DNA of 6,350 nt from a bacterium (GTDB lineage: Bacteria; SZUA-79; Acidulodesulfobacterales; Acidulodesulfobacteraceae). The stretch spans positions 1 through 6,350 of the forward strand of contig JAJYWW010000006.1 in NCBI GenBank assembly GCA_021791295.1, in the 5' to 3' direction. Below, in pieces: positions 1 to 6,296 of this stretch (position 1 is the stretch's first letter; each line of letters opens with the position of its first letter). The notes under the pieces were generated by a model. That model made no database searches, was not told where the DNA came from, and worked only from the letters and a program-made list of their open reading frames with translations. Both the position numbers and the translations under genes were made by a program.

Positions 1-1052
1 CGGTTTCTGCAGTCGTCGGATTATCTTTTCTGGTTTCCGGATGCGCTAAATCTAAAACGCCTACGGCAAGCTCTAAGGTTCCGTCCGGAACGCTTACCAT
101 TTCAGGCTCTACAATGCTTTATCCGTTAAATTCGGTATGGTCGGTAGAGTACCACAAGCTTAATCCGGGCGTTACGGTTTCCGTTGCCGGTACGGGTTCG
201 GGTTTTGGAATTTCCAATGCCGCCGACGGAAATATTACCATAGGAGCGTCAGACGCTTATCTCACTAAAGCGTTCAAAAAAAGGTACCCCAATTTAATTA
301 ACGTTCCGGTTGCTCTCGACGATGCGCAGGTTATCTATAATATCCCTGGAATACCAAACAACGTTAATCTTAAAATGACGCCTAAATTAGTCGCCGAAAT
401 TTATATGGGCAAGATTAAAAACTGGGATAATCCTGCATTTAAAAAATTAAATCCGCAATATAAGTTTCCAAATCTTCATATTTTCGTAGTCCACAGAGCG
501 GATGCGAGCGGAACTACGTTTGATTTTACAAGCCTTTTAACCGATACGTCTAAAGCATGGGCAAAGAAAGTAGGAAGAAGCCTTTCTCCTGATTGGCCGG
601 CGGGCAGCGGTTATCTTGGAAGCGATGCAGTCGTCGCCGCCGTTAAAAGTACGGCTGGCGGTATAGGCTATGTCGGCCTTGGCTGGGTTTTGGAATATCA
701 TCTTGCGAGCGCAGCTATGTTGAATAAAGCCGGTAATTACGTCGTCGGTTCCGTTAAAACGATAGCCGCAGCGGCTAATTCTGCATTAAAACAGGGCAGT
801 TTCCCTGCCGATTTTGATAAATCTATAGTTTGGAACGTTTCTGCGAAAAACGCATATCCGGATTCAAATTTTGAATTCTGGATGATTAAGAAAAAACAGC
901 CCAATTCTTCTACTAAGAAATCTATTAATGATTTAGTAAACTGGGCGTTAGGTCCCGGGCAGGCCGCAAAATATACTGTCAAGACCGGCTTTGCTCCGCT
1001 TCCAAAATCTGTTTTACCGAACGTTAAAAAACTTTTGGCGCAGGTAAAATAA
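1..1052 (+). CDS. pstS: Phosphate ABC transporter substrate-binding lipoprotein PstS (5' partial)
   Basis: PstS captures inorganic phosphate outside the inner membrane and delivers it to PstC/PstA. The frame is open from base 3 (first full codon) to TAA at 1050-1052, so the start codon lies just outside the window. The ATG at 114 is internal, since it sits within the conserved GST-M-LYP motif. Residues read from base 3 form a hydrophobic signal segment ending in a lipobox (V-S-G-C, Cys at 42-44), so probably only about ten residues are missing. Ligand-site motifs of the E. coli-like PstS family are present: GST (105-113), GTGSG (189-203), GASDA with its Asp at 252-254, and HRADASGT (492-515), matching RADGSGT of E. 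coli PstS with the phosphate-binding Arg, Asp, Ser, Gly and Thr kept. IYMGKIKNW and GGIGYVG are further family signatures. The C-terminus is complete. A hairpin follows the stop, and pstC lies 207 bases downstream. The coding DNA is visibly richer in GC than the genes that follow. Confidence 0.96.
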   Translation, partial: VSAVVGLSFLVSGCAKSKTPTASSKVPSGTLTISGSTMLYPLNSVWSVEYHKLNPGVTVSVAGTGSGFGISNAADGNITIGASDAYLTKAFKKRYPNLINVPVALDDAQVIYNIPGIPNNVNLKMTPKLVAEIYMGKIKNWDNPAFKKLNPQYKFPNLHIFVVHRADASGTTFDFTSLLTDTSKAWAKKVGRSLSPDWPAGSGYLGSDAVVAAVKSTAGGIGYVGLGWVLEYHLASAAMLNKAGNYVVGSVKTIAAAANSALKQGSFPADFDKSIVWNVSAKNAYPDSNFEFWMIKKKQPNSSTKKSINDLVNWALGPGQAAKYTVKTGFAPLPKSVLPNVKKLLAQVK

Positions 1053-1072
1053 AAATTATTAACTGATTCATG

Positions 1073-1121
1073 TAAGCGGCGCGATTTGCAGATTAATAAA
1101 AATCTCTTATCGCGCCGTTTA
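1073..1121 (+). terminator. Hairpin after pstS, attenuator or leaky terminator
   Basis: The arms 1073-1085 and 1109-1121 pair over 13 positions, including a perfect nine-base GC-rich core (CGGCGCGAT with ATCGCGCCG) and one G-T pair at 1076/1118. A smaller inner stem AGATT/AATCT (1090-1094 with 1101-1105) can stack within the loop. The sequence after the stem is T-rich but interrupted by A (TTTATTATAATTT), so it is not a classic strong terminator. It starts 20 bases past the pstS stop. Hairpins in this position are common after binding-protein genes and keep the binding protein more abundant than the permease subunits, by partial termination or by protecting the upstream mRNA. That role is inferred. 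Confidence 0.7.
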
Positions 1122-1183
1122 TTATAATTTATATTGTATATATATTACCTAAGTTATTTTTTTTAGGAAAATTAAAAATAATA

Positions 1184-1192
1184 TGCTATAAT
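1184..1192 (+). promoter_or_regulatory. Possible extended -10 promoter element upstream of pstC
   Basis: TGCTATAAT at 1184-1192 matches the extended -10 consensus TGnTATAAT exactly. No good -35 hexamer lies 16-18 bases upstream, although extended -10 promoters can do without one. It lies between the post-pstS hairpin and pstC and could restart transcription for pstCAB-phoU. The region is so AT-rich that a chance match is quite possible. Confidence 0.35.
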
Positions 1193-1205
1193 TAAAAAAA
1201 ATTAA

Positions 1206-1235
1206 TTGACGTCTAACCTGAATAAAAAATATACG
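1206..1235 (+). promoter_or_regulatory. Possible sigma70-type promoter upstream of pstC
   Basis: TTGACG (1206-1211) and TATACG (1230-1235) are separated by 18 bases and would place a transcription start roughly 15-20 bases before the pstC ATG. The -35 matches at five of six positions and the -10 at four of six. It overlaps the region that would form the mRNA leader from the extended -10 at 1184-1192, so at most one of the two is likely to be the main start. No convincing Pho box (paired CTGTCAT repeats) is present. Confidence 0.3.
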
Positions 1236-1259
1236 CTATAAAACAGGCATAATACTTTA

Positions 1260-2204
1260 ATGTTCAACTTAAAATATAAAGACGATTTTTTTAAATTTAC
1301 TCTATCGATGTTTGTTTTAGCCGTCGTAGTAATTTTTTTAATAGCCGTTATAATTATATTATACTATAGTTACCCATCAATAAGCAGGTACGGCATATCT
1401 TTTTTGTGGAAAAAAGAATGGAATCCTCCGGCGGAAATATTCGGCGCTCTAACTTTCCTTGCAGGTACTTTTTTAGTTACGTTTCTTGCTCTAATTTTTG
1501 CCATTCCTTTAAGTTTAGGCACCGGCATTTTTTTACAGGAATATTGCCCATTTTTTTTAAGAGGAATTTTTACTATTATTATCGAAATGCTTGCGGGCAT
1601 ACCAAGCGTTATTTTTGGCGTCTGGGGCGTTTTGACCGTAGTTCCGTGGATAAGGGAATCCGTCGAACCTTTTTTTAGCAGGCATTTTTCCGGAGTATCT
1701 TTTTTAAAGGTTGAAGAAAATATAGGCTACGGTATCCTTGCGGCCAGTATAATCGTGGCTTTTATGATATTGCCGATAATAGCTTCTATAACTAAAGATT
1801 CGCTGTCTTCCGTACCCAAGCTGGCTAAAGACGGAGCGCTGGCAATGGGCGCTACAAAATTGGACGTAATAAAAGACGTTTCCATGCCTTATGCTTTGAA
1901 CGGAATATACGGAGGAATAATTTTAGGATTCGGAAGGGCGATAGGCGAAACTATTGCTACCGTGCTTTTAATAGGAAATCAGGCCGTCGTTCCAAAATCT
2001 TTATTCAGCGTCGGATATACAATATCTTCAATGCTCGCAAATACTTTTACCTTTGCGGTTATCAGCCCTATATATGCTTCTGCGGAAGTCGAACTGGCGC
2101 TTATTCTTTTGCTGATAAGCCTTATAGTTAATATCGTCGGGAGAAATATTTTAAACAGGGTCATAGGCGGAAGATTCAGCAGGTCCCAATTTGGCGGCGG
2201 TTGA
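1260..2204 (+). CDS. pstC: Phosphate ABC transporter permease PstC
   Basis: PstC is one of the two inner-membrane subunits that form the phosphate channel. At 314 residues it has the usual family length. Hydrophobic segments lie at about residues 14-36, 64-88, 100-125, 155-176, 212-240 and 276-297, giving six membrane spans. The cytoplasmic EAA-type loop that docks on PstB is at about 189-218 (D-G-A-L-A-M-G-A-T near 191-199), followed by G-F-G-R-A-I-G-E-T (223-231). This keeps the Arg equivalent to Arg237 of E. coli PstC and the Glu four residues later. ATG 1260 is the first start after an in-frame TAA at 1239. The ribosome binding site is weak (AGG at 1245-1247, 12 bases away). The gene ends in tandem in-frame stops, TGA then TAA (2202-2207). 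Spacing to pstA is 103 bases. Identity is secure from the motifs and from operon order. Confidence 0.96.
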   Translation: MFNLKYKDDFFKFTLSMFVLAVVVIFLIAVIIILYYSYPSISRYGISFLWKKEWNPPAEIFGALTFLAGTFLVTFLALIFAIPLSLGTGIFLQEYCPFFLRGIFTIIIEMLAGIPSVIFGVWGVLTVVPWIRESVEPFFSRHFSGVSFLKVEENIGYGILAASIIVAFMILPIIASITKDSLSSVPKLAKDGALAMGATKLDVIKDVSMPYALNGIYGGIILGFGRAIGETIATVLLIGNQAVVPKSLFSVGYTISSMLANTFTFAVISPIYASAEVELALILLLISLIVNIVGRNILNRVIGGRFSRSQFGGG

Positions 2205-2307
2205 TAAAGTATAGGCAATTAAAATAAAAATAATAAATAATAACGGCAATAATCATAGCTAATTTTTATATACGCTGAAATATAATAAATATATATAATA
2301 TATTATT

Positions 2308-3219
2308 ATGGAACATCAACAATACGAACCGGTTTTTCCAATAGATAAAGGTTATCTCAAAAGAAAAAAAATATATAATAACCTTGCATTCCTTTTTGCC
2401 GTGGTAGCTTTTCTTATAGGAGCTTATCCGGTTTTTAATATTCTTTACAAAGCTATAGCTATAGGCTATAAATATCTTAACTTTAGTTTTATTTCTACTC
2501 TGCCGACGGGTTTTCCCATAGGCGCCGAGGGTGGCATATTAAACGCCATTATAGGCGACGTATATCTTGTAGTTATAGCGTCGGTCTTAGCAATTCCTCT
2601 GGGCATCGGGACGGGTTTATATTTATCGCTTTTCGGTAAAAAAAGAACGAACTATTTTTTAAGGCTTTTAAACGAGCTTATGATAGGAATACCGTCTATA
2701 GTATGGGGTATCGTGGGATTTTATATATTTTCCACTAATGCAGGATTTGGTTTCCATTTCGGATTTTCTGCCCTTGCAGGAGGTTTGACTCTAGGTTTTA
2801 TAATGACGCCGATAGTAGCATTGCTTACGGAGCAGGCTGTTAATCAGATTCCTGCAAGCTATATAGAGGGTGCGCTTGCGCTGGGAGCTACTAAATTTCA
2901 GGCTGCAAAATCAGTCATACTTAAAGCGGCGCTTGGCGGCATATTTATTGGGATACTGTTAGGGGTAATGAATATTATCGGACAGACTGCACCCCTTTTA
3001 TTTACTAATTACTATAACACCGGTTTGCCTACAGGGGTTACCGGTCCAGGAGGAGCCGTGGGAGACATGGCGATGCTTATTTTTATATATATTCATGAAC
3101 CTTCGAGGATATTGCATTACAAAGCAGAAGCAGCTTCCGTAGTATTATTGCTGTTTATATTTTTATTAGACATTGGATTGAGGCTCATAAACTATTTAGT
3201 TAAAAAATTTATTCTATAA
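2308..3219 (+). CDS. pstA: Phosphate ABC transporter permease PstA, with altered RxxGET motif
   Basis: PstA is the second channel subunit, partnering PstC and PstB. It has 303 residues and six hydrophobic spans at about 25-50, 82-107, 116-141, 153-174, 206-232 and 274-297. The EAA loop is well kept (Y-I-E-G-A-L-A-L-G-A-T at 185-195), as is the T-A-P-L-L-F-T segment (227-233) typical of PstA. The oddity lies just before it: the usual R-x-x-G-E-T-A-P reads N-I-I-G-Q-T-A-P, with Asn222 (codon AAT, 2971-2973) and Gln226 (CAG, 2983-2985) replacing the conserved Arg and Glu. The frame is intact on both sides. ATG 2308 is the first start after an in-frame TAA at 2296. No Shine-Dalgarno is present: the 30 bases before the ATG are only A and T. 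The 103-base gap after pstC contains no other gene that I can see. pstB follows after 25 bases. Confidence 0.95.
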   Translation: MEHQQYEPVFPIDKGYLKRKKIYNNLAFLFAVVAFLIGAYPVFNILYKAIAIGYKYLNFSFISTLPTGFPIGAEGGILNAIIGDVYLVVIASVLAIPLGIGTGLYLSLFGKKRTNYFLRLLNELMIGIPSIVWGIVGFYIFSTNAGFGFHFGFSALAGGLTLGFIMTPIVALLTEQAVNQIPASYIEGALALGATKFQAAKSVILKAALGGIFIGILLGVMNIIGQTAPLLFTNYYNTGLPTGVTGPGGAVGDMAMLIFIYIHEPSRILHYKAEAASVVLLLFIFLLDIGLRLINYLVKKFIL

Positions 3220-3244
3220 AAAACAAAAAAGGAATCGTAATTTT

Positions 3245-4051
3245 ATGTCAAATGAGAACAACGACTTAAAACCGGTAAAATCGGCCGACGGCAATATTGA
3301 TAATATAATAGTAAACGTAAAGAATTTAAATTTTTATTACGGGAATTATCATCTGCTAAAGTCTGTAAATCTTTATTTTAAAAAAAATTCGGTATGCACG
3401 CTTTTAGGGCCTTCCGGATGCGGCAAATCTACTTTTTTAAGAACCTTGAACAGGATGAACGATTATACGGAGGGCGCAAAGCTGACCGGCGAAGTTTTGA
3501 TAGACGGAAAAAATATATACGATAAGTCGGTTGACGTTGTAGAATTAAGGCGAAATATAGGCATGGTATTTCAGAATCCTAACCCGTTCCCTAAATCTAT
3601 ATTTGAAAACGTTGCTTTTGGACTAAAAATTCACGGCATAAAAAATAAGGATTTTATCGTTGAAAGGGTCGAAAAGTGCCTTAAATATGCCGGTCTTTAC
3701 GATGAAGTCAAAGATAAACTGAATAAATCCGCTTTATCTCTTTCGGGAGGACAGCAGCAGAGATTATGCATCGCAAGGGCTATAGCAACAAATCCTTCGA
3801 TATTATTAATGGACGAACCGACGGCATATCTTGATCCGGTTTCAACCAGCATCATACTTGATTTGATTAATTCCTTTAAAAAATATTATACTATTATAGT
3901 CGTCAGTCATAACGTTCAGCAGTCCGGCAGAATTTCGGATTACAGCGGGTTTTTTTTAGACGGGGAGCTGATCGAATTCGACGAATCGGGAAATTTCTTT
4001 ACAAGACCTAAAGACAAAAGAACGGAAAATTTTATAACAAGCCGTTATTAA
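3245..4051 (+). CDS. pstB: Phosphate ABC transporter ATP-binding protein PstB
   Basis: PstB is the cytoplasmic ATPase that dimerises under PstC/PstA and powers phosphate import. It has 268 residues, including an N-terminal extension of about 20 residues before the ABC core. Visible motifs are Walker A G-P-S-G-C-G-K-S (55-62), Q-loop Gln110 in the PstB-typical V-F-Q-N-P-N-P-F-P context, signature L-S-G-G-Q (166-170), Walker B L-L-M-D-E-P (Asp190, Glu191) and switch His222 in V-S-H-N. The C-terminal G-E-L-I-E-F and the final T-E-N-F-I-T-S-R-Y match the PstB family end. The D-loop reads A-Y-L-D (194-197) where PstB normally has S-A-L-D. An AAGGA ribosome binding site (3229-3233) lies 11 bases before the ATG. 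The gene lies 25 bases after pstA and 39 bases before phoU, so co-transcription is likely. Confidence 0.97.
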   Translation: MSNENNDLKPVKSADGNIDNIIVNVKNLNFYYGNYHLLKSVNLYFKKNSVCTLLGPSGCGKSTFLRTLNRMNDYTEGAKLTGEVLIDGKNIYDKSVDVVELRRNIGMVFQNPNPFPKSIFENVAFGLKIHGIKNKDFIVERVEKCLKYAGLYDEVKDKLNKSALSLSGGQQQRLCIARAIATNPSILLMDEPTAYLDPVSTSIILDLINSFKKYYTIIVVSHNVQQSGRISDYSGFFLDGELIEFDESGNFFTRPKDKRTENFITSRY

Positions 4052-4079
4052 AAAAATATTAAATAAATAATATAAGAGA

Positions 4080-4083
4080 GAGG
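4080..4083 (+). promoter_or_regulatory. Ribosome binding site for the GTG start of phoU
   Basis: A purine tract (AGAGAGAGGGG, 4075-4085) contains GAGG at 4080-4083, seven bases before GTG 4091. It supports GTG as the true start over the in-frame ATG at 4115 (residue 9), which would cut into the first PhoU helix. Confidence 0.65.
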
Positions 4084-4090
4084 GGTTACG

Positions 4091-4771
4091 GTGAATATTT
4101 TAGATAGCGAGTTGATGAAATTAAAGAGCGGCGTCGTTGAGATGGGAGAAATAGTTGCAAGTCAGCTTAGCAGCGCAACCAAATTTTTATTTGAAAGAGA
4201 TAAAAACCTTGCTGAGCAGACTATTAAAAATGATTTGAAAGTTAATTCGCTTGAAGTAGGCATTAACGAGAGTTGCATAAAACTGCTTGCCCTTTACCAG
4301 CCCGAGGCGGCAGACTTAATGTTTATAACGACCACCATGAAAATAATAACCGACCTTGAAAGAATGGGGGATTTATGCGCTTCGATATGCCAAATCGGAT
4401 TAAAACTTACCGACGGGCCGTCCTTTTCGGAACAATTTAAATGCGTTTATTCGTATTTTGAAGACGTTGCGGCAAGAGACGACGAGATGCTTAAAATGGC
4501 CATTAAAATGTTTTCCGATGGAGTCAGGGAAAATTTAGGATTAAGAGACGTAATTATAAAAGATGAAAACGTTATAGACTTATTGTCTCATAAAATCGTT
4601 GTGGATATAATAAATAATTCGATAAAAAATTTAAATACCTTAGAAAATAATATAACCTATATCTTTATAGCCCGCAAGTACGAAAGGTTTGCCGACCACG
4701 CCCAAAAAATTATGGAACTTTTGCTTTATATGGATCTTGGCAAAGATTTAAGGAATTTGCCGGAGTATTAA
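4091..4771 (+). CDS. phoU: Phosphate signalling regulator PhoU
   Basis: PhoU is a cytoplasmic, all-helical protein that connects the Pst transporter to the PhoR/PhoB-type response and restrains phosphate uptake when phosphate is plentiful. At 226 residues it has the normal length for two tandem PhoU three-helix domains. Each domain carries the E-x-x-x-D metal-cluster motif: L-E-R-M-G-D (Glu90, Asp94) in the first and Y-E-R-F-A-D-H-A (Glu198, Asp202) in the second. The start is GTG, with a good ribosome binding site seven bases upstream. It is the last gene of the pst set. Its TAA (4769-4771) overlaps the stop of the convergent efflux gene by four bases, leaving no room for a terminator between them. 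No phoB or phoR gene is present in the window. Confidence 0.95.
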   Translation: MNILDSELMKLKSGVVEMGEIVASQLSSATKFLFERDKNLAEQTIKNDLKVNSLEVGINESCIKLLALYQPEAADLMFITTTMKIITDLERMGDLCASICQIGLKLTDGPSFSEQFKCVYSYFEDVAARDDEMLKMAIKMFSDGVRENLGLRDVIIKDENVIDLLSHKIVVDIINNSIKNLNTLENNITYIFIARKYERFADHAQKIMELLLYMDLGKDLRNLPEY

Positions 4772-6222
4772 TCTTTTAACCCCATGCCGAGAGCGTTGTA
4801 AACGCTTATTGCATCTTCCTTAACCGATAAATTTTGATTTATAAGATTGTATTCCGAATTGAGCAAATTTTCTTTATAGGTAAGGTAAGTTATTTTGGAA
4901 GAAATTCCCGTTTTATACTGCACTTTATAAATATTGAAAAGTTTTAGCGCATAACGGTAATTTTTTTCGTAACTTTTTAGAGTTTGAGTATCTTTTTGGA
5001 AATCGGCAAGCGCGCTGTCGGTTTCGCTGAAAGCGTTTATTACCGTATTCCTGTAATTCAATACAGCTTGCTGATACTGCAGTTTAGACCTTTTATATAT
5101 GCTTATATTTGTTTTGTAATTAAATATGGGCGCAAGAATATCTAATCCGAAATTCCAAACGCTGTTAGCGTCTGTGATAAAATTATCTAAGCTGGGGCTT
5201 GCATATCCGTAACTTCCGGTAAGGTTAAATACTGGAAAAAAATTGGCGAGACTTTCTTTTTTGGCGTAAGCATATGCAAGGACGTTATATTCCGCTTCTT
5301 TAACGTCAGGTCTTTGAGTTAAAATTTCAGATGGAATATTCGGCGGTATTAACTTGTAATAATGGTTATCGTTAAAGTTTAAAATGTTTTTTATGTTAGA
5401 TTTAACGGTTAGCTTAAAACTTTCCGGAAATTTTCCCAGATAATATGCAAGCGTATTTTGCGTAATATCTTTTTGCTTTATAGAATCGTTAATATCTGTT
5501 TTTAAAATTTCAAGGTTTATTTTTGTATTTACTATTGGTTCTGCATCGGTTAGGCCGTCTTTATACTGAACTTCATAAAGTTTTAAAATCTCTTTTTCCG
5601 CTTTATATTCTTTTTTTAAGTTAACAATGGATTCCTTTAAAGCCTTAATTTCAAAATAGGCCTGCGCAACGTTGCTTATAAGGGTAAGTTTTACCACGTC
5701 GGCATCCTCCTTAGATACGGAAACATTAGCTTTTGCCTGTTTAACCGCATTATTTACCTGGTTCCAGACGTCTAATTCATATGAAGCGCTTAAACCTGCC
5801 TGGTTTAAATTATAAATAATAGTAGAGGGGGAACCGGATGAAGATTTGCCGGAAAACATAGAAGTTTCGTAACCAGGAATTTTATTTCTCGTTGCATCGT
5901 AGCTAAAATTGACGGTAGGGAGCAGGTTCGATTCGTTTTGCGAAACGTATGTTTTTGCAATCTGAATATTTTTTATAGCGATTATATAATTTAAATTGTT
6001 TTTTAACGCCTTTGATACTAAATCGTCAAGTTTATTGCTTTTAAAATTTTTCCACCAGTCGTTTTTTATTTTAAAATTTTCGTTATTTAACGCATATTTA
6101 AATCTCTTAGGGATTTTAACGGTAATTTTTTTTGGATGAGTAAATAAACTGCATCCGCTAAGAAAAAACATAGACCCGAAAGCAGTAAAAAAAAATAAGA
6201 GCAAAGTATTTTTAATTTTCAT
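4768..6222 (-). CDS. Outer-membrane efflux channel lipoprotein, TolC/NodT (OEP) family
   Basis: This protein belongs to the trimeric outer-membrane channels that work with an RND-, MFS- or ABC-type pump and a periplasmic adaptor to expel compounds; the substrate cannot be told from sequence. It has 484 residues, the normal length. A signal peptide (1-23) ends in L-S-G-C with the lipidated Cys24, followed by Ser25, compatible with outer-membrane sorting. Family motifs are D-W-W-K-N-F near residues 55-60, Y-E-L-D-V-W (148-153), A-Y-F-E (188-191), R-P-D-V (304-307) and A-L-G-M-G near the end (477-481). The two halves repeat each other, for example V-Q-Y-K-D-G-L (218-224) and V-Q-Y-K-T-G-I (434-440), as expected for the duplicated OEP fold. 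The ATG at 6222 has no clear Shine-Dalgarno. The gene has its own promoter and is flanked by convergent phoU, so it appears monocistronic, without an adjacent pump gene in the window. Confidence 0.93.
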   Translation of the reverse strand: MKIKNTLLLFFFTAFGSMFFLSGCSLFTHPKKITVKIPKRFKYALNNENFKIKNDWWKNFKSNKLDDLVSKALKNNLNYIIAIKNIQIAKTYVSQNESNLLPTVNFSYDATRNKIPGYETSMFSGKSSSGSPSTIIYNLNQAGLSASYELDVWNQVNNAVKQAKANVSVSKEDADVVKLTLISNVAQAYFEIKALKESIVNLKKEYKAEKEILKLYEVQYKDGLTDAEPIVNTKINLEILKTDINDSIKQKDITQNTLAYYLGKFPESFKLTVKSNIKNILNFNDNHYYKLIPPNIPSEILTQRPDVKEAEYNVLAYAYAKKESLANFFPVFNLTGSYGYASPSLDNFITDANSVWNFGLDILAPIFNYKTNISIYKRSKLQYQQAVLNYRNTVINAFSETDSALADFQKDTQTLKSYEKNYRYALKLFNIYKVQYKTGISSKITYLTYKENLLNSEYNLINQNLSVKEDAISVYNALGMGLKD

Positions 6223-6296
6223 AATTTTATAGCTTAAGTTTGTATTTTTTTTTATGTTGTTTTTTATTGACTGAATTTTAAATTTATTATATTCTA

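Noticed and set aside
114..116. ATG at 114 as the start of pstS
   Set aside because: The frame continues upstream through the conserved GST motif, a lipobox and a hydrophobic signal segment to the window edge.
737..982. Open frame of 81 residues on the - strand
   Set aside because: It lies wholly inside pstS, antisense, with no recognisable domain; it is a shadow of the real gene.
1206..1223. Possible Pho box before pstC
   Set aside because: TTGACGT and CCTGAAT with a four-base gap resemble the 7-4-7 layout but match CTGTCAT at only about half the positions. The true Pho box, if any, should lie upstream of pstS outside the window.
1370..1678. Open frames on both strands inside pstC (1370-1600 minus, 1406-1678 plus)
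   Set aside because: They overlap well-supported pstC coding sequence and encode low-complexity, unrecognisable peptides.
1979..2218. Open frame of 79 residues on the - strand at the end of pstC
   Set aside because: It is antisense to conserved PstC sequence, with no motif and no ribosome binding site seen.
2281..2286. TATAAT upstream of pstA as a promoter
   Set aside because: There is no -35 at suitable spacing (GCTAAT at 17 bases) and no TG extension; TATAAT is expected by chance in this nearly pure A/T stretch.
4791..4807. Hairpin AGCGTT-GTA-AACGCT as the phoU terminator
   Set aside because: The stem is six pairs with a tight loop, lies in the conserved coding end of the efflux gene and has no T tract on either strand.
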